64,000 bases of DNA from Pollutibacter soli (GTDB lineage: Bacteria > Bacteroidota > Bacteroidia > Chitinophagales > Chitinophagaceae), in contig JARJHS010000003.1 in assembly GCA_029269725.1 (NCBI GenBank), positions 340,292 through 404,291 on the forward strand, written 5' to 3'. The notes below the pieces were generated by a model that was given only the letters and a program-made list of their open reading frames with translations, had not been told where the DNA came from and ran no database searches. The translations under genes and the position numbers were made by a program. Below, piece by piece: positions 1-9,542 of this stretch. Each line of letters opens with the position of its first letter. The stretch's first letter is position 1.

Positions 1-217
1 AAACTATAAACTTTAAACTATTTATTTTTTACCTACCTGCCCGCACTTCGGGCGGCTATAAACAAAATGTTCCTGCCGGAACATGAACGTTACCTTTCGT
101 CTCCAATGTTAGAGGAATTGGACTTTTAATAAAGCAGACATTTAACCTTTCCCTGCATCCTTCCAAACCTTGAACTTTCAACTTTAACCTTCAGCTTTAA
201 ACTACTTCTTCCCTCTC
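1..217. repeat. Intergenic tail with hairpins and degenerate 7-bp repeats
   Basis: This stretch downstream of cysJ has no convincing gene. It holds two hairpins: positions 39-53 (GCCCG/CGGGC arms) and 67-84 (ATGTTCC/GGAACAT arms around TGCC). Degenerate heptad runs of the type AACTTTN or AAACTTT lie at about 1-21 and 166-203. The reading is by eye; function is unknown. The expected sulfite reductase hemoprotein gene (cysI) is not seen directly downstream of cysJ within the window. Confidence 0.5.
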
Positions 218-1933
218 TTAATATACGTCTTTATGAAAACGTCCATCCTTACAAACAGACTCCCAATAAGCCACTGAATCTTCGTGCGATTTATTTCCAT
301 GTGTACTTACGATATCAATCAATGCAGCTTCAACATCTTTACTCATAGGATCTTTTGTTCCGCTGATGTAAACATAAGCTCCGGACTCCAACCATTTGAA
401 CAATTCCTTTCCCTGCTCTTTCATCCGGTGTTGTACATACACCTTTTCCCGCTGGTCTCTGGAAAAAGCAAGACTGATTTTGTTCAGCACTCCTGTTTGT
501 AAAAACATCTGCATTTCCGTCTGGTAAAGGAAATCAGTAGTGAAATGTTGTTCACCGAAAAAGAACCAGTTCTGTCCGGAAGCTCCTCTCGCATCACGCT
601 CAGCAAGAAATGAACGGAAAGGTGCAATACCGGTACCAGGACCGATCATGATCACCGGTTTATCATCGGCTGGTAACTTAAACGAACGATTTCGATGTAC
701 ATAGAAGCTCAACTTTGAATCAACAGAAAGATCTCCTAAAAAAGTACTGCAAAGTCCTATGTGTTTTTGCTCTTCAATGAGGTATGCATGCCTGCTGACA
801 GTGAGGTGTACTTCATTTGGATTCACCAGCGGTGATGAGGATACAGAATACAATCGCGGAGCAATTCCTGGCAATACTTTAAGTACTTCGATAAACTGAG
901 AAGGATCTTTTACCGGATATATTCTTAAAAGATCCACCAGGTCCATGCGCGTATCCGGAATATCCTGGCGCGTCAGCGTTGCATACTTCTTAATTGCTGA
1001 AGTAAGGAGGTAACAGATATTCAATCTTTCTGTCAGCAACTTTTTTACTGACTCTTTATATTTTGAAGTTTCGACAACTGCGTTTTCATCAACGCCTGTA
1101 AGCTCAATAATCCTGCTTACGATCTCTTTCCGGTTATGTGGAATTATCGCTATCGCGTCACCATGCTCGTACTGCACAGGCTCTTCAACAGCGATCTCGA
1201 TATGCCAGGTAACTTTATCAGAACCACGATCATTAAGGTTAATATGTGTAATGATTGTACCGTCGTAAATTTTCTTTTCGCCTTTTGGTGATGCTGAAGC
1301 CGGTGCCGAAACAGGCTTATCGATCGTCTCTCCTTTTTCAGTAATGGTCAGCACTTTTTCAAACCATGCATGTGCAGGTTTTTCAAAATCGACATCACAT
1401 CTCTGCAACGGTATCTGTCTTTTTCCACCCAACTTATGAAACTGCGCGTCTACATCTTCACCGGTTTTACAATACAATGGATAAGATGTATCTCCCAGCG
1501 CAAGCACAGCAAAACGCAGGTGCGGCAACTGAGATTCTTTTGCCATTAATGCATCATAAAACTTTTTTGCAGGACCAGGAGGGTCTCCTTCCCCCTGCGT
1601 ACTGATGACAACAAAAAAGTATTCTTCTTTTTCGAGATCAGAAAAGCGATATTGATCAAGACCAAGACATTTTACATTTATGCCTTTATGCTTAGCGGCT
1701 GCTGCCAGTTCTGTTGCGAGTTTTTTTGCATTCCCGGTTTCCGTACCAAAAACTATAGTGATTTTTTTCACCACATTGATATGCCCGTTTCCATTCTGAA
1801 TCAGTCCATTGGATTTTGCTTCAGGGAAGCGGGAAACCAAACCGGATAAATAGCCATTCATCCAGATCAATTCTTCTTTCGAAGAACTATCAATCAAATC
1901 CTGTAATATTTTCAACTTAGAACCCGGCAGCAT
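218..1933 (-). CDS. cysJ: Sulfite reductase (NADPH) flavoprotein alpha-component-like (CysJ)
   Basis: This gene encodes the flavoprotein that passes electrons from NADPH through FAD and FMN to the sulfite reductase hemoprotein. From the ATG at 1933 the product is 571 residues. The flavodoxin-type FMN loop FGTETGN lies near residues 62-68. The FAD-binding PRLYSVSSSP motif and the NADPH-site GTGIAPFRSFLAER motif follow, and the chain ends with an aromatic residue, as in CysJ/CPR enzymes. An upstream in-frame ATG at 1969 exists but overlaps the preceding gene by 53 bp, so 1933 is preferred (17-bp overlap). It is the last visible gene of the sulfate assimilation operon. Other CPR-like diflavin reductases look similar, but the cysDN neighbours support CysJ. 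Confidence 0.88.
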   Translation of the reverse strand: MLPGSKLKILQDLIDSSSKEELIWMNGYLSGLVSRFPEAKSNGLIQNGNGHINVVKKITIVFGTETGNAKKLATELAAAAKHKGINVKCLGLDQYRFSDLEKEEYFFVVISTQGEGDPPGPAKKFYDALMAKESQLPHLRFAVLALGDTSYPLYCKTGEDVDAQFHKLGGKRQIPLQRCDVDFEKPAHAWFEKVLTITEKGETIDKPVSAPASASPKGEKKIYDGTIITHINLNDRGSDKVTWHIEIAVEEPVQYEHGDAIAIIPHNRKEIVSRIIELTGVDENAVVETSKYKESVKKLLTERLNICYLLTSAIKKYATLTRQDIPDTRMDLVDLLRIYPVKDPSQFIEVLKVLPGIAPRLYSVSSSPLVNPNEVHLTVSRHAYLIEEQKHIGLCSTFLGDLSVDSKLSFYVHRNRSFKLPADDKPVIMIGPGTGIAPFRSFLAERDARGASGQNWFFFGEQHFTTDFLYQTEMQMFLQTGVLNKISLAFSRDQREKVYVQHRMKEQGKELFKWLESGAYVYISGTKDPMSKDVEAALIDIVSTHGNKSHEDSVAYWESVCKDGRFHKDVY

Positions 1934-2786
1934 GTTCTGATTTTTTTGATTCACCCGTTCCCACCTCATTCGCTTTCATGGGATCTGTCACCGGGTCAAA
2001 ATAATTGAGTTCTGTTTCAATGGTCGTAAACCATGCAAACTTTTTATGAAGTGATACTACATCACCTATAATCAATAATGCGGGTGACATCAGTTCTTTG
2101 TCTTGCAAAGTTTCCATGATGCCGCCAACTTTATTAAAACTTATTCTTTGAAAAGCCGTCGTTGCCTGTTCGATAACGGCTAATGGTTTATCAGCAGAAA
2201 TTCCTGCGCTGAGAAGATGATCTATCAAATGCTCCAATTGTTTTGAAGCCATATAAAACACAAGGGTATCTGTCGTCTGCGCCAGTTCTTTCCACACTTC
2301 ACCTGTGATTACCTCTTCTTTATAATAAGTGAGAAAGCGAACTGCGGTGGAATAACCCCGTGCCGTCAATGGTATACCTGCGTAAGCAGCAGCACCGAGA
2401 CCTGCCGTTACTCCTGGAATGATCTCAAATGAAATATTGTTTGCAGTAAGTGTTTCCAGTTCATCAAGTATGTTTGAAAAAACAGAAACATCACCACCTT
2501 TCAATCTGACCACCAGCTTTCCTGGTAAGGCATATTGAAGCAAGAGCTCATTGATCCTGGGTTGTGGTATACTACCTGATTTCCCTGCCTGTTTGCCAAC
2601 AAATACGACTGTTACCCCGGGCTTTAAGTAGCTGTGGATAATAACCGGACTAACCAGTCGATCAACCAAAACCACATCAGCAAGCAGCAAATACTTAGCT
2701 GCGCGAACAGTAATAAGTTCAGGATCGCCGGGACCCGCACCCGCAAAAATCACTTTTGCTTTTGGCTGTACTTCTTCTGATTTCAT
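1917..2786 (-). CDS. cobA: Uroporphyrinogen-III C-methyltransferase (SUMT)
   Basis: SAM-dependent methylation of uroporphyrinogen III to precorrin-2, the first committed step to siroheme, which is the cofactor of sulfite reductase. The product is about 289 residues, the usual size for a stand-alone SUMT without the CysG dehydrogenase/ferrochelatase part. The N-terminus has the tetrapyrrole methylase loop GAGPGDPELIT followed by VVRLKGGD and PGVTAG motifs. A GTG at 2789 precedes the ATG at 2786; the ATG is taken. It lies 32 bp downstream of cysN and its 3' end overlaps cysJ, consistent with translational coupling. Placement inside a cys operon argues for a role in siroheme rather than cobalamin synthesis. 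Confidence 0.9.
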   Translation of the reverse strand: MKSEEVQPKAKVIFAGAGPGDPELITVRAAKYLLLADVVLVDRLVSPVIIHSYLKPGVTVVFVGKQAGKSGSIPQPRINELLLQYALPGKLVVRLKGGDVSVFSNILDELETLTANNISFEIIPGVTAGLGAAAYAGIPLTARGYSTAVRFLTYYKEEVITGEVWKELAQTTDTLVFYMASKQLEHLIDHLLSAGISADKPLAVIEQATTAFQRISFNKVGGIMETLQDKELMSPALLIIGDVVSLHKKFAWFTTIETELNYFDPVTDPMKANEVGTGESKKSEHAAGF

Positions 2787-2818
2787 CACTTGTATATACC
2801 TACCAGTTACTTTATACT

Positions 2819-4063
2819 TTATTGGAACAATACCGCTGCCACCGTGCTATTGCTCGTTTCATCTATCAAAATAGCGGCGCCATTGGTCTGAGAATTTTCG
2901 TAGGAATCATAAACAACCGGTGCCGCAGTTTTCAATTTTGCTCTCACAACTTCATTCAATGTTACCGGAGTGGATACTTCCAGTGGTTGCAAAGTATTCA
3001 CGTCAATCTTATGTTCAAGATTTCTTACCACCGTGCGAACTGTTCTTGCATTGTGCTGCAGGTAATATTTGTTGCCAGGCTGAAGTGGCTTTTCATCCAG
3101 CCAGCACAATACTACATCCAGTTCCGACTTTAACTCAGGGCCCTGGTCTCTTCCAACAATAGCATCACCTCGACTGATATCGATATCGTCTGTCAATCTT
3201 ATTACAACACTTTGTGGTGCAAATGCTTCACTTAATTCCTTTCCTCCTATTTCGACAGACTCGATAGTTGATTCGATTCCTGCGGGTAAAATTTTTATTT
3301 TGTCCCCTTTTTTAAAAATTCCGCTTTGTACTTTACCCGCGTAACCACGGTAATCGTGCAGATCTTCAGTTTGAGGACGAATGACGTACTGAACCTGGAA
3401 ACGCTGATCGTTTAGATTGATGTCATTTTCCACCGGTACTTCCTCCAGGAACTGAAGAAGGGTGGGACCTTCATACCAACTCATGTGTTCACTCCTCTCA
3501 ACAATATTATCTCCCTGCAATGCGCTGATAGGAAAGAATTTTACATCCTTCAAACCGAGCTGCGCTGCAACTTTTGAGTAATCGATAATAATATTATTGA
3601 ACACGTCCTGTGAAAAATCAACCAGGTCCATTTTATTAATAGCCACAACGACGTGAGGAATTTTCAGCAGCGAAGCAATGATCGAATGCCTTCGGGTTTG
3701 TTCCACAACGCCCTGCCTTGCATCAATTAGAATGATGATCAGTTCTGCATTGGATGCGCCAGTGATCATATTGCGTGTGTACTGCACATGACCAGGAGCA
3801 TCTGCTATGATAAACTTTCTGACTGGTGTTGTGAAGTAACGATATGCAACATCGATAGTAATCCCCTGTTCACGTTCTGCTCTCAGACCATCAGTTAACA
3901 AAGCGAGATCAATCTCACCCTTATCATTTTTTTTTGCACTGGATTTTTCAAGTTGCTCCAGCTGATCAGCGAGGATGCTTTTGCTGTCATAGAGCAAACG
4001 CCCTATCAGTGTACTCTTGCCATCGTCAACACTTCCGGCTGTTATAAATCGGAGAATATTCAT
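2819..4063 (-). CDS. cysN: Sulfate adenylyltransferase subunit 1 (GTPase)
   Basis: GTPase subunit of ATP sulfurylase. It couples GTP hydrolysis to adenylylation of sulfate by CysD, giving APS. The 414-residue product has the P-loop GSVDDGKST at about residues 10-18, switch motif DAPGHVQYTRNM, and NKMD, all typical of the EF-Tu-like CysN family. It ends after the beta-barrel domains, so no CysC APS-kinase domain is fused, unlike CysNC proteins. It follows cysD with a 23-bp gap and precedes the SUMT gene. Without CysC here, reduction may proceed directly from APS through a CysH-type reductase encoded elsewhere; this is inference. Confidence 0.95.
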   Translation of the reverse strand: MNILRFITAGSVDDGKSTLIGRLLYDSKSILADQLEQLEKSSAKKNDKGEIDLALLTDGLRAEREQGITIDVAYRYFTTPVRKFIIADAPGHVQYTRNMITGASNAELIIILIDARQGVVEQTRRHSIIASLLKIPHVVVAINKMDLVDFSQDVFNNIIIDYSKVAAQLGLKDVKFFPISALQGDNIVERSEHMSWYEGPTLLQFLEEVPVENDINLNDQRFQVQYVIRPQTEDLHDYRGYAGKVQSGIFKKGDKIKILPAGIESTIESVEIGGKELSEAFAPQSVVIRLTDDIDISRGDAIVGRDQGPELKSELDVVLCWLDEKPLQPGNKYYLQHNARTVRTVVRNLEHKIDVNTLQPLEVSTPVTLNEVVRAKLKTAAPVVYDSYENSQTNGAAILIDETSNSTVAAVLFQ

Positions 4064-4086
4064 CTAATCTTATTTATCTGGAAAAA

Positions 4087-4995
4087 TCAGAAATAGCCAT
4101 TTTTCTTACGGTCTTCCATAGCCGCTTCGGTAACTTTATCATCAATACGGGTTTCACCGCGTTCGCTGATTCGTGTGGCTTTTATTTCATTGATCACATC
4201 GTTAATATTATCGGCAGTTGATCGCACCGCCGCTGTACAGGTCATATCTCCTACAGTGCGGTATCTCACTTTTTCACGGATAACCACATCCTCCGGATCA
4301 AGTCTGATAAAAGAGGAAGAGGCGATGAGCTGACCTTCGTGTTCAATCAAATCACGTTCGTGTGAAAAATAAATCGAAGGCAAATCAATTTGTTCTTCGC
4401 GGATATAGTTCCAGACATCCAGTTCGGTCCAGTTACTGATCGGGAACACCCTTACATTTTCGCCTTTATGTATGCGGCCGTTAAAAATATTCCATAACTC
4501 AGGCCGCTGAAGCTTCGGGTTCCATTGACCAAACTCGTCGCGTACAGAAAATATTCTTTCTTTAGCTCTTGCTTTCTCTTCGTCTCTCCTTGCACCACCA
4601 ATACAAGCATCAAAAGAAAACTCCTCGATGGTATCCAGCAATGTATAAGTCTGCAGCCAGTTACGACTTGCAAATTTTCCTTTTGGTTCCGTGAGCTTAC
4701 GTTCACGGATGGTGTCTTCCACATTACGTACTATCAAAGTTGCTGCGACTTCTTTTGCTAATTGGTCACGGAATTCAAGGGCCTCGGGGAAATTGTGGCC
4801 TGTATCAATGTGTACCAGTGGAAATGGAATACGCCCTGGTGCGAATGCTTTTTTTGCCAGGTGAACGAGTGTGATGGAATCTTTTCCACCGCTGAATAAA
4901 AGAGCCGGCTTCTCAAACTGGGCTGCCACTTCGCGCATGATATAAATGCTCTCCGCTTCAAGCTCCTGCAGATAATCTAGTTTGTATTCTGACAT
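4087..4995 (-). CDS. cysD: Sulfate adenylyltransferase subunit 2
   Basis: Catalytic ATP-pyrophosphatase subunit that, with CysN, makes adenosine 5'-phosphosulfate from ATP and sulfate in the cytoplasm. The 302-residue length is standard. The PP-loop FSGGKDS occurs near residues 34-40, with HIDTGHNFPE and the GGARRDEEKARAKER block further on, all diagnostic of the PAPS reductase/CysD fold. The ATG at 4995 is the only sensible start. It is the first gene of a minus-strand run cysD-cysN-SUMT-cysJ. The leader of about 100 nt carries a candidate -7 box (5105-5112) and a short hairpin (5022-5038). Confidence 0.96.
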   Translation of the reverse strand: MSEYKLDYLQELEAESIYIMREVAAQFEKPALLFSGGKDSITLVHLAKKAFAPGRIPFPLVHIDTGHNFPEALEFRDQLAKEVAATLIVRNVEDTIRERKLTEPKGKFASRNWLQTYTLLDTIEEFSFDACIGGARRDEEKARAKERIFSVRDEFGQWNPKLQRPELWNIFNGRIHKGENVRVFPISNWTELDVWNYIREEQIDLPSIYFSHERDLIEHEGQLIASSSFIRLDPEDVVIREKVRYRTVGDMTCTAAVRSTADNINDVINEIKATRISERGETRIDDKVTEAAMEDRKKNGYF

Positions 4996-5402
4996 GCCTC
5001 AAAAACTTTTAATGATAAAGGATGAAGCGGGGCTTCATTACGTTTTTGCTACTGAGGAATGTACAGGTAAACCCGATTCCAGAACCTCAATACCCAATTC
5101 CCTACAAATATAGTAGACATAGATCTAAAAATGTCATTAGTGCATAAAAATTACATAGTTTAACATCCACTTGCCTTATCGCCAAAACGGGAATTTTCTG
5201 GAACATCATTAAGGTAATAGCCATTGCCTTGCTGCTCTAATTTATTGATTTACAAATCATATAAAAAGAAATGGGCCCGAATTCCCCAAATAAAGCAAAG
5301 CCTGGTTTCATTGTTCAATTCAAAGTTTTTCCTAAATTGATCTACCCGCTTTTGGCTAGTACCTATTGAGACTTCTTATCCTAACTTTTAAAATTGCTCG
5401 CT
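4996..5402. promoter_or_regulatory. Divergent intergenic region between cysD and the coiled-coil gene
   Basis: About 400 bp with no gene. On the minus strand TATATTTG (5112 to 5105) matches the Bacteroidota -7 consensus TAnnTTTG; a clear -33 TTTG at the expected distance was not seen. Between it and cysD, 5022-5038 forms a hairpin with ATGAAGC/GCTTCAT arms and a 3-nt loop. It would lie in the cysD leader RNA, but it does not resemble a riboswitch I know. The rest is AT-rich and unremarkable. Confidence 0.45.
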
Positions 5403-6839
5403 ATGTTTTATTTGCTTGGCATTTTTGATCCCGGCTGGAGGGATGCTGCAGTCCGGAATTCCAACACAGAAATTACCATCCTATGGGTCCTTGCTGCTGT
5501 CATAGGTTTTCTTTTGTATCATTTCTTTTTTAAAGGAAGGAACAATTCCGCCAGCAAGGCACTTATCCTCCGAATGAATCACCTGGAAAAAGAGCTTCAC
5601 GAAGAAAAAAACAAGCACCATAAATACAAGCAACAAATGGAAGCCGCGGTTTCCAAGGCCAACTCATTTTCTGCGGCAGCTACAGAACTTGATAAAGCCA
5701 AACATAAACTGCATGACCTGCACAAGGAGCTAGATGCAGCTTTGCTGGCCAATAAGAAACTGAAAGATGAATTTGCATCGGAACATGCAAAAGTCACTTC
5801 AATGATGGTGGATCATGGTGAAGTAGAGGCAGTGCGTAACAGGGTAAAGAACCAGGAAAAAGATCTGAATATAAGCAGGGCGGAAAATCTGAAACTGAGG
5901 TCGGAACTGGAGGCGGCATTAAGTGAAAAAGTCAGATTATCCAATGCCTTGAATGAGAGCCAGGTGGCTGAACTTAAAGCGAAACTTCAAAAACTGGAAA
6001 ACGATCTTCACAGTAGCAGGCTCATGGTGGTGAAGTTCCAGACGGAAACAAATCTACTTGAAGAGGAAAGAAAAAAGATCAGAGACGAATCAGCTTCGCT
6101 GGATGAGAGAATGAAAGAAATTGCTGATGCGAGGAGCAAGAGTACACAACTGGAAGCAGATCTTCAGAAATCCAAACAACAACTAGCTGATCTGAACGAG
6201 GGTAGATTGCAACTACAGGGTGAAATTGATAAATGGAAACAAGAGGCAGATGTTCAGGCGAAAAATGCAGCAACGGGATTGGATTTTCAAACAAAAGCGA
6301 TCGGCCTGGAAGCTGAATTAAAAAAACTTCGGGCAGAAAATGAAGACCTGAAGATAAAAGCCTCAAATGGAGCTAATGCAGAACTCAACGCAATAGCAGC
6401 TTCTGCTGAATCTACTCATTTGCAGGGGCAGCTGGCAGATCTCAGATTGAAATCGGGAATGCTGGAGTCGGACCTCGTAACGCTCCGTCAAAACTACCTG
6501 ACGCTGGAAGAAAAATATTCGGCCTTGCAGGATGAAAAAGAAAAACCGCTGCCATTTATTCCACCCGCTGCCTCTGCGCAGCCGGACAATCTAAAACGAA
6601 TTGAAGGAATCGGTCCCAAACTTGAAGAGATGCTGAATGAACATGATATTTACACTTTCCGCCAGCTGGCGGGTACATCTTCTGAAACTCTTCAGAAAAT
6701 TCTTGATGAGGGAGGCGAGCAATATCGTATACACGATCCTGCTACCTGGCCGGAACAAGCGAAATTACTAGCAGAAGGTAAGTTTGAAGAATTTGATAGA
6801 CTTACATTGGAATTAAAAGGAGGCAGAAGAGAAAATTGA
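5403..6839 (+). CDS. Membrane-anchored coiled-coil protein with C-terminal helix-hairpin-helix domain
   Basis: A 478-residue protein of unknown role. One hydrophobic segment lies near residues 23-42 (ILWVLAAVIGFLLYHFFF), followed by a long charged, heptad-rich region of roughly 330 residues predicted to form coiled coil. The C-terminal 85 residues begin LKRIEGIGPKLEEML, a helix-hairpin-helix-like fold related to the one seen in some ribosomal L21-associated and DNA-binding proteins. A TTG at 5394 opens the frame, but the ATG at 5403 is more credible. Similar architectures occur in Bacteroidota as unnamed proteins. A strong terminator follows. The HHH domain might bind nucleic acid or protein; this is not shown. 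Confidence 0.8.
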   Translation: MFYLLGIFDPGWRDAAVRNSNTEITILWVLAAVIGFLLYHFFFKGRNNSASKALILRMNHLEKELHEEKNKHHKYKQQMEAAVSKANSFSAAATELDKAKHKLHDLHKELDAALLANKKLKDEFASEHAKVTSMMVDHGEVEAVRNRVKNQEKDLNISRAENLKLRSELEAALSEKVRLSNALNESQVAELKAKLQKLENDLHSSRLMVVKFQTETNLLEEERKKIRDESASLDERMKEIADARSKSTQLEADLQKSKQQLADLNEGRLQLQGEIDKWKQEADVQAKNAATGLDFQTKAIGLEAELKKLRAENEDLKIKASNGANAELNAIAASAESTHLQGQLADLRLKSGMLESDLVTLRQNYLTLEEKYSALQDEKEKPLPFIPPAASAQPDNLKRIEGIGPKLEEMLNEHDIYTFRQLAGTSSETLQKILDEGGEQYRIHDPATWPEQAKLLAEGKFEEFDRLTLELKGGRREN

Positions 6840-6894
6840 TAAACTTTCTATCTTATTTCGGCATGCATCTGATTCGCTATTATTAAAATACAAA

Positions 6895-6935
6895 GCGACG
6901 ACTATTTTTCAGGATAAATAGTCGTCGCCTTTTTT
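6895..6935 (+). terminator. Rho-independent terminator
   Basis: A perfect 13-bp stem (6895-6907 with 6916-6928, arms GCGACGACTATTT and its complement) with an 8-nt loop is followed by a T run. It lies 55 bp after the coiled-coil gene and should end its transcript. The opposite flank has few A residues, so it is mainly a plus-strand terminator. Confidence 0.92.
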
Positions 6936-6985
6936 AATCTATCAACGATCAGGTACGTTTGTCGGTGAGCACTATCAACTAATTT

Positions 6986-7876
6986 TTACATCAGGTAGAA
7001 TGTTTCTTTAGTCACTGGCCTTGCGGCTTCTCTATCACCAAGAAGCTGACGTATATTGAGTTCTATTGTTTGCGCAATATTTGTAACAGCGATATCACTC
7101 GGTCTGTTGCGGAACGGATCCTGCAGGTAATAAGCAGTCTTCTCTACCAGAAAAAATGCGCTCGACACAAAAGCCAGTAATGGTATCTCGTAAAATGTAT
7201 CGATGTTTTTTAAAGCAATCGAAAATACAATTACAAAAAGATAGATGGTGAAGTGAAGGAACAACCTGTAAGTAACAGGAAAAACGGTGTTATTGATTCG
7301 CTCTGCCATTCCCATTGAAGCAGTTAACCTTACGATCGTTTCGTCAATCTGAACCATACTGTATGGGTCCACCTTACCGCTATCTCTGAGCAATTTCAGG
7401 TCCTGTACATGCAGCTGAAGAAGCGCGAGTGGTTTATTATCATGCGATGCGATGTGATTGAAATCTGCTTCGCTTAACCAGGGTTTTGTAATCAGCAAAG
7501 CATCCTGCCCGCGCAATGAATTTCCGAGTGAATAACTCCATGCAATCTGACGATAAGAAATTTCATCGCATACTTTACTTTGATCCTTTACAAGGCTTTG
7601 TAATTGCAAAACGAGAGACCGTGAATCATTTACTATCGCGCCCCATACTTTACGTGCTTCCCACCAGCGCTCGTATGATTGATTCATTTTAAATGACAAC
7701 AAAATCGAAATTGATGTGCCAAGCAATGCGGCTACAGTCAGCGGCATATCGGGAAGAATACTTGAAAATGTGGAAGCAAAATAGTGTATGACCAATCCAA
7801 CTACTATGACAAACAGCAAATCAACTTTTATTTTATTGAAAATATAGGTAAGGGGAATACGTTTGTCCAGTAACAT
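6986..7876 (-). CDS. Bestrophin-family (UPF0187) membrane channel protein
   Basis: A 296-residue inner-membrane protein. The segment PLTVAALLGTSISILLSFKMNQSYERWWEARKVWG near residues 40-76 is the hallmark of the bestrophin/UPF0187 family, whose bacterial members form pentameric ion channels. Hydrophobic stretches near the N-terminus and around residues 205-245 fit the family's four-helix layout. The length matches bacterial homologs. It stands alone between a terminator and the sugar operon, so the context gives no physiological hint. Ion selectivity cannot be read from the sequence. Confidence 0.88.
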   Translation of the reverse strand: MLLDKRIPLTYIFNKIKVDLLFVIVVGLVIHYFASTFSSILPDMPLTVAALLGTSISILLSFKMNQSYERWWEARKVWGAIVNDSRSLVLQLQSLVKDQSKVCDEISYRQIAWSYSLGNSLRGQDALLITKPWLSEADFNHIASHDNKPLALLQLHVQDLKLLRDSGKVDPYSMVQIDETIVRLTASMGMAERINNTVFPVTYRLFLHFTIYLFVIVFSIALKNIDTFYEIPLLAFVSSAFFLVEKTAYYLQDPFRNRPSDIAVTNIAQTIELNIRQLLGDREAARPVTKETFYLM

Positions 7877-8075
7877 AAAATCTGTTTATAATTGATACTA
7901 AATTTAAGAGGGCGCAAAACTATAGGCAGGATTTTCAAAACCAAAAGCAATTGTGTTAATATGCCTTTAGGCCCGAATAATATAATTCTATTTTAATAAA
8001 AAACCTTCGCTCTTAAAACGCTATTAAAATTACAATCAATAATTGTCACGGGATTCTCATGGAGAAGGGTGCAGA

Positions 8076-8927
8076 TCAGATCTTGCTGATGCAGACAGAG
8101 AGACTTTTTCTCCATTCGGGAATTGTCAGGCCGAGTTTTGTCTCAGCTTTTTCAGTATTCATTACAGAATATGCGGGTCGCTTTGCGGGTGTGGGATATG
8201 AAGAAGTGGGGATAGGATTTACTACGCAGGAAGATTTGATTTCATCTTTTATAGCAACTGCAAAATCGTACCAGCTGATTACACCCTTATTGCTGTAGTT
8301 GTAAATGCCAGGCGCTGCTTTATCTCCAAGAGAAACGATGTGCATGATGGCATCCGCAAGATCACCTGCATAGGTTGGGGATCCGACCTGGTCTTGTACT
8401 ACATTGATTAAAGGTTTGTCACTCATCAAACGAATCATCGTTTTCACAAAGTTCTTCCCGAACGAAGAATATACCCACGATGTTCTGATGATGATAGATT
8501 GACTGTTGAATTGCATCGCCTGCATTTCTCCTTCAAGCTTGGACGCACCGTAAACATTTAATGGGCTCACAGCATCCGACTCACGCAAAGGAGTAACCGC
8601 GGTTCCATCAAACACATAATCAGTAGATATGTGAATAAATCTTGTTCCTGATTTTTCCGCGGCTGATGCCAGGTATCCGGCTGCTGTTCCATTGATGAGA
8701 TAAGCCAGCTCCTGTTCCGATTCGGCTTTATCCACCGCCGTGTATGCAGCGCAGTTGACACAATAGTCAGGACTTTCTTTTAAAAAAATATCGTCAACCG
8801 CTGCCTTATCTTCGATAGCAAGTTCAGAGCGTGAAGCAAATACAAAATTGTGCTGAGGGTAACGACTCTCCAGTTGCCGGAGTTCCATTCCCAACTGTCC
8901 ATTCGCACCAGTTACAAGAATTTTCAT
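8076..8927 (-). CDS. rfbD: dTDP-4-dehydrorhamnose reductase
   Basis: Last step of dTDP-L-rhamnose synthesis: NADPH-dependent reduction of dTDP-4-keto-L-rhamnose. The 283-residue SDR has the nucleotide loop GANGQLGMEL at residues 7-16, the STDYVFDG motif and the catalytic YGASKLEGE (YxxxK), all typical of RmlD. Its ATG overlaps the rfbC stop in an ATGA arrangement (8924-8927), which implies coupling. It is the last gene of the minus-strand nucleotide-sugar operon. The glucose-1-phosphate thymidylyltransferase (rfbA) needed for the first step is not in the window. Confidence 0.95.
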   Translation of the reverse strand: MKILVTGANGQLGMELRQLESRYPQHNFVFASRSELAIEDKAAVDDIFLKESPDYCVNCAAYTAVDKAESEQELAYLINGTAAGYLASAAEKSGTRFIHISTDYVFDGTAVTPLRESDAVSPLNVYGASKLEGEMQAMQFNSQSIIIRTSWVYSSFGKNFVKTMIRLMSDKPLINVVQDQVGSPTYAGDLADAIMHIVSLGDKAAPGIYNYSNKGVISWYDFAVAIKDEIKSSCVVNPIPTSSYPTPAKRPAYSVMNTEKAETKLGLTIPEWRKSLSVCISKI

Positions 8928-9493
8928 ACAGGTTGTATGCTGAATTCGAAATTGTTTCTGCAGTCTTCAAAATGCGGATGAACCTTGTCCTTGTCGGAAA
9001 TGATAGCTTCAACAGCCGGAACTTTCCAGTCAATATTTAAAGCAGGATCGTTATATAAAATTCCTGCTTCAGATTCCTTATTATAGATCTGGTCGCATTT
9101 GTACAATACTTCGGCAAACGGACTTAGTACAGAGAATCCATGTGCGAATCCCCGGGGTATCAATAGCTGCAATTTATTCTCTGCAGAAAGTTCAATGGAA
9201 TACACCTGGCCGAAAGAAGGCGATCCTTTCCTGATATCCACCACTACATCCAGAATAGCACCATGTAATACTCTCACCAGTTTTGACTGAGCATATGGAT
9301 TCAATTGATAGTGAAGACCGCGAATGACACCGTAGGATGATTTTGACTGATTATCCTGCACCCAGGTCTGCTCGACACCATTGTTAATGAAGGTTTGCTG
9401 GTTATAGCTTTCAAAAAAATACCCTCTTGAATCTTCAAAGACTTTTGGAGTTATAATAAAAAGACCCGGAAATGGTGTAGGCCTGAAATGCAT
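8924..9493 (-). CDS. rfbC: dTDP-4-dehydrorhamnose 3,5-epimerase
   Basis: Epimerises dTDP-4-keto-6-deoxyglucose at C3 and C5 in the dTDP-rhamnose pathway. The 189-residue cupin protein carries the catalytic-histidine motif GVIRGLHYQ near residue 60, VDIRKGSPSFGQ, and PRGFAHGFSVLS, all strongly conserved in RmlC. It sits between rfbB (49 bp away) and rfbD (4-bp overlap). The length is normal and no residue of the signature motifs appears lost. Confidence 0.95.
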   Translation of the reverse strand: MHFRPTPFPGLFIITPKVFEDSRGYFFESYNQQTFINNGVEQTWVQDNQSKSSYGVIRGLHYQLNPYAQSKLVRVLHGAILDVVVDIRKGSPSFGQVYSIELSAENKLQLLIPRGFAHGFSVLSPFAEVLYKCDQIYNKESEAGILYNDPALNIDWKVPAVEAIISDKDKVHPHFEDCRNNFEFSIQPV

Positions 9494-9542
9494 ACGGAAA
9501 AAAATCTTTTGCGGGCAAGTTAAACTGAAATCATTAATGATT

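Noticed and set aside
8059..8298. Plus-strand open frame over the rfbD 3' end
   Set aside because: It is the antisense shadow of a well-supported gene with RmlD motifs and has no signal of its own.
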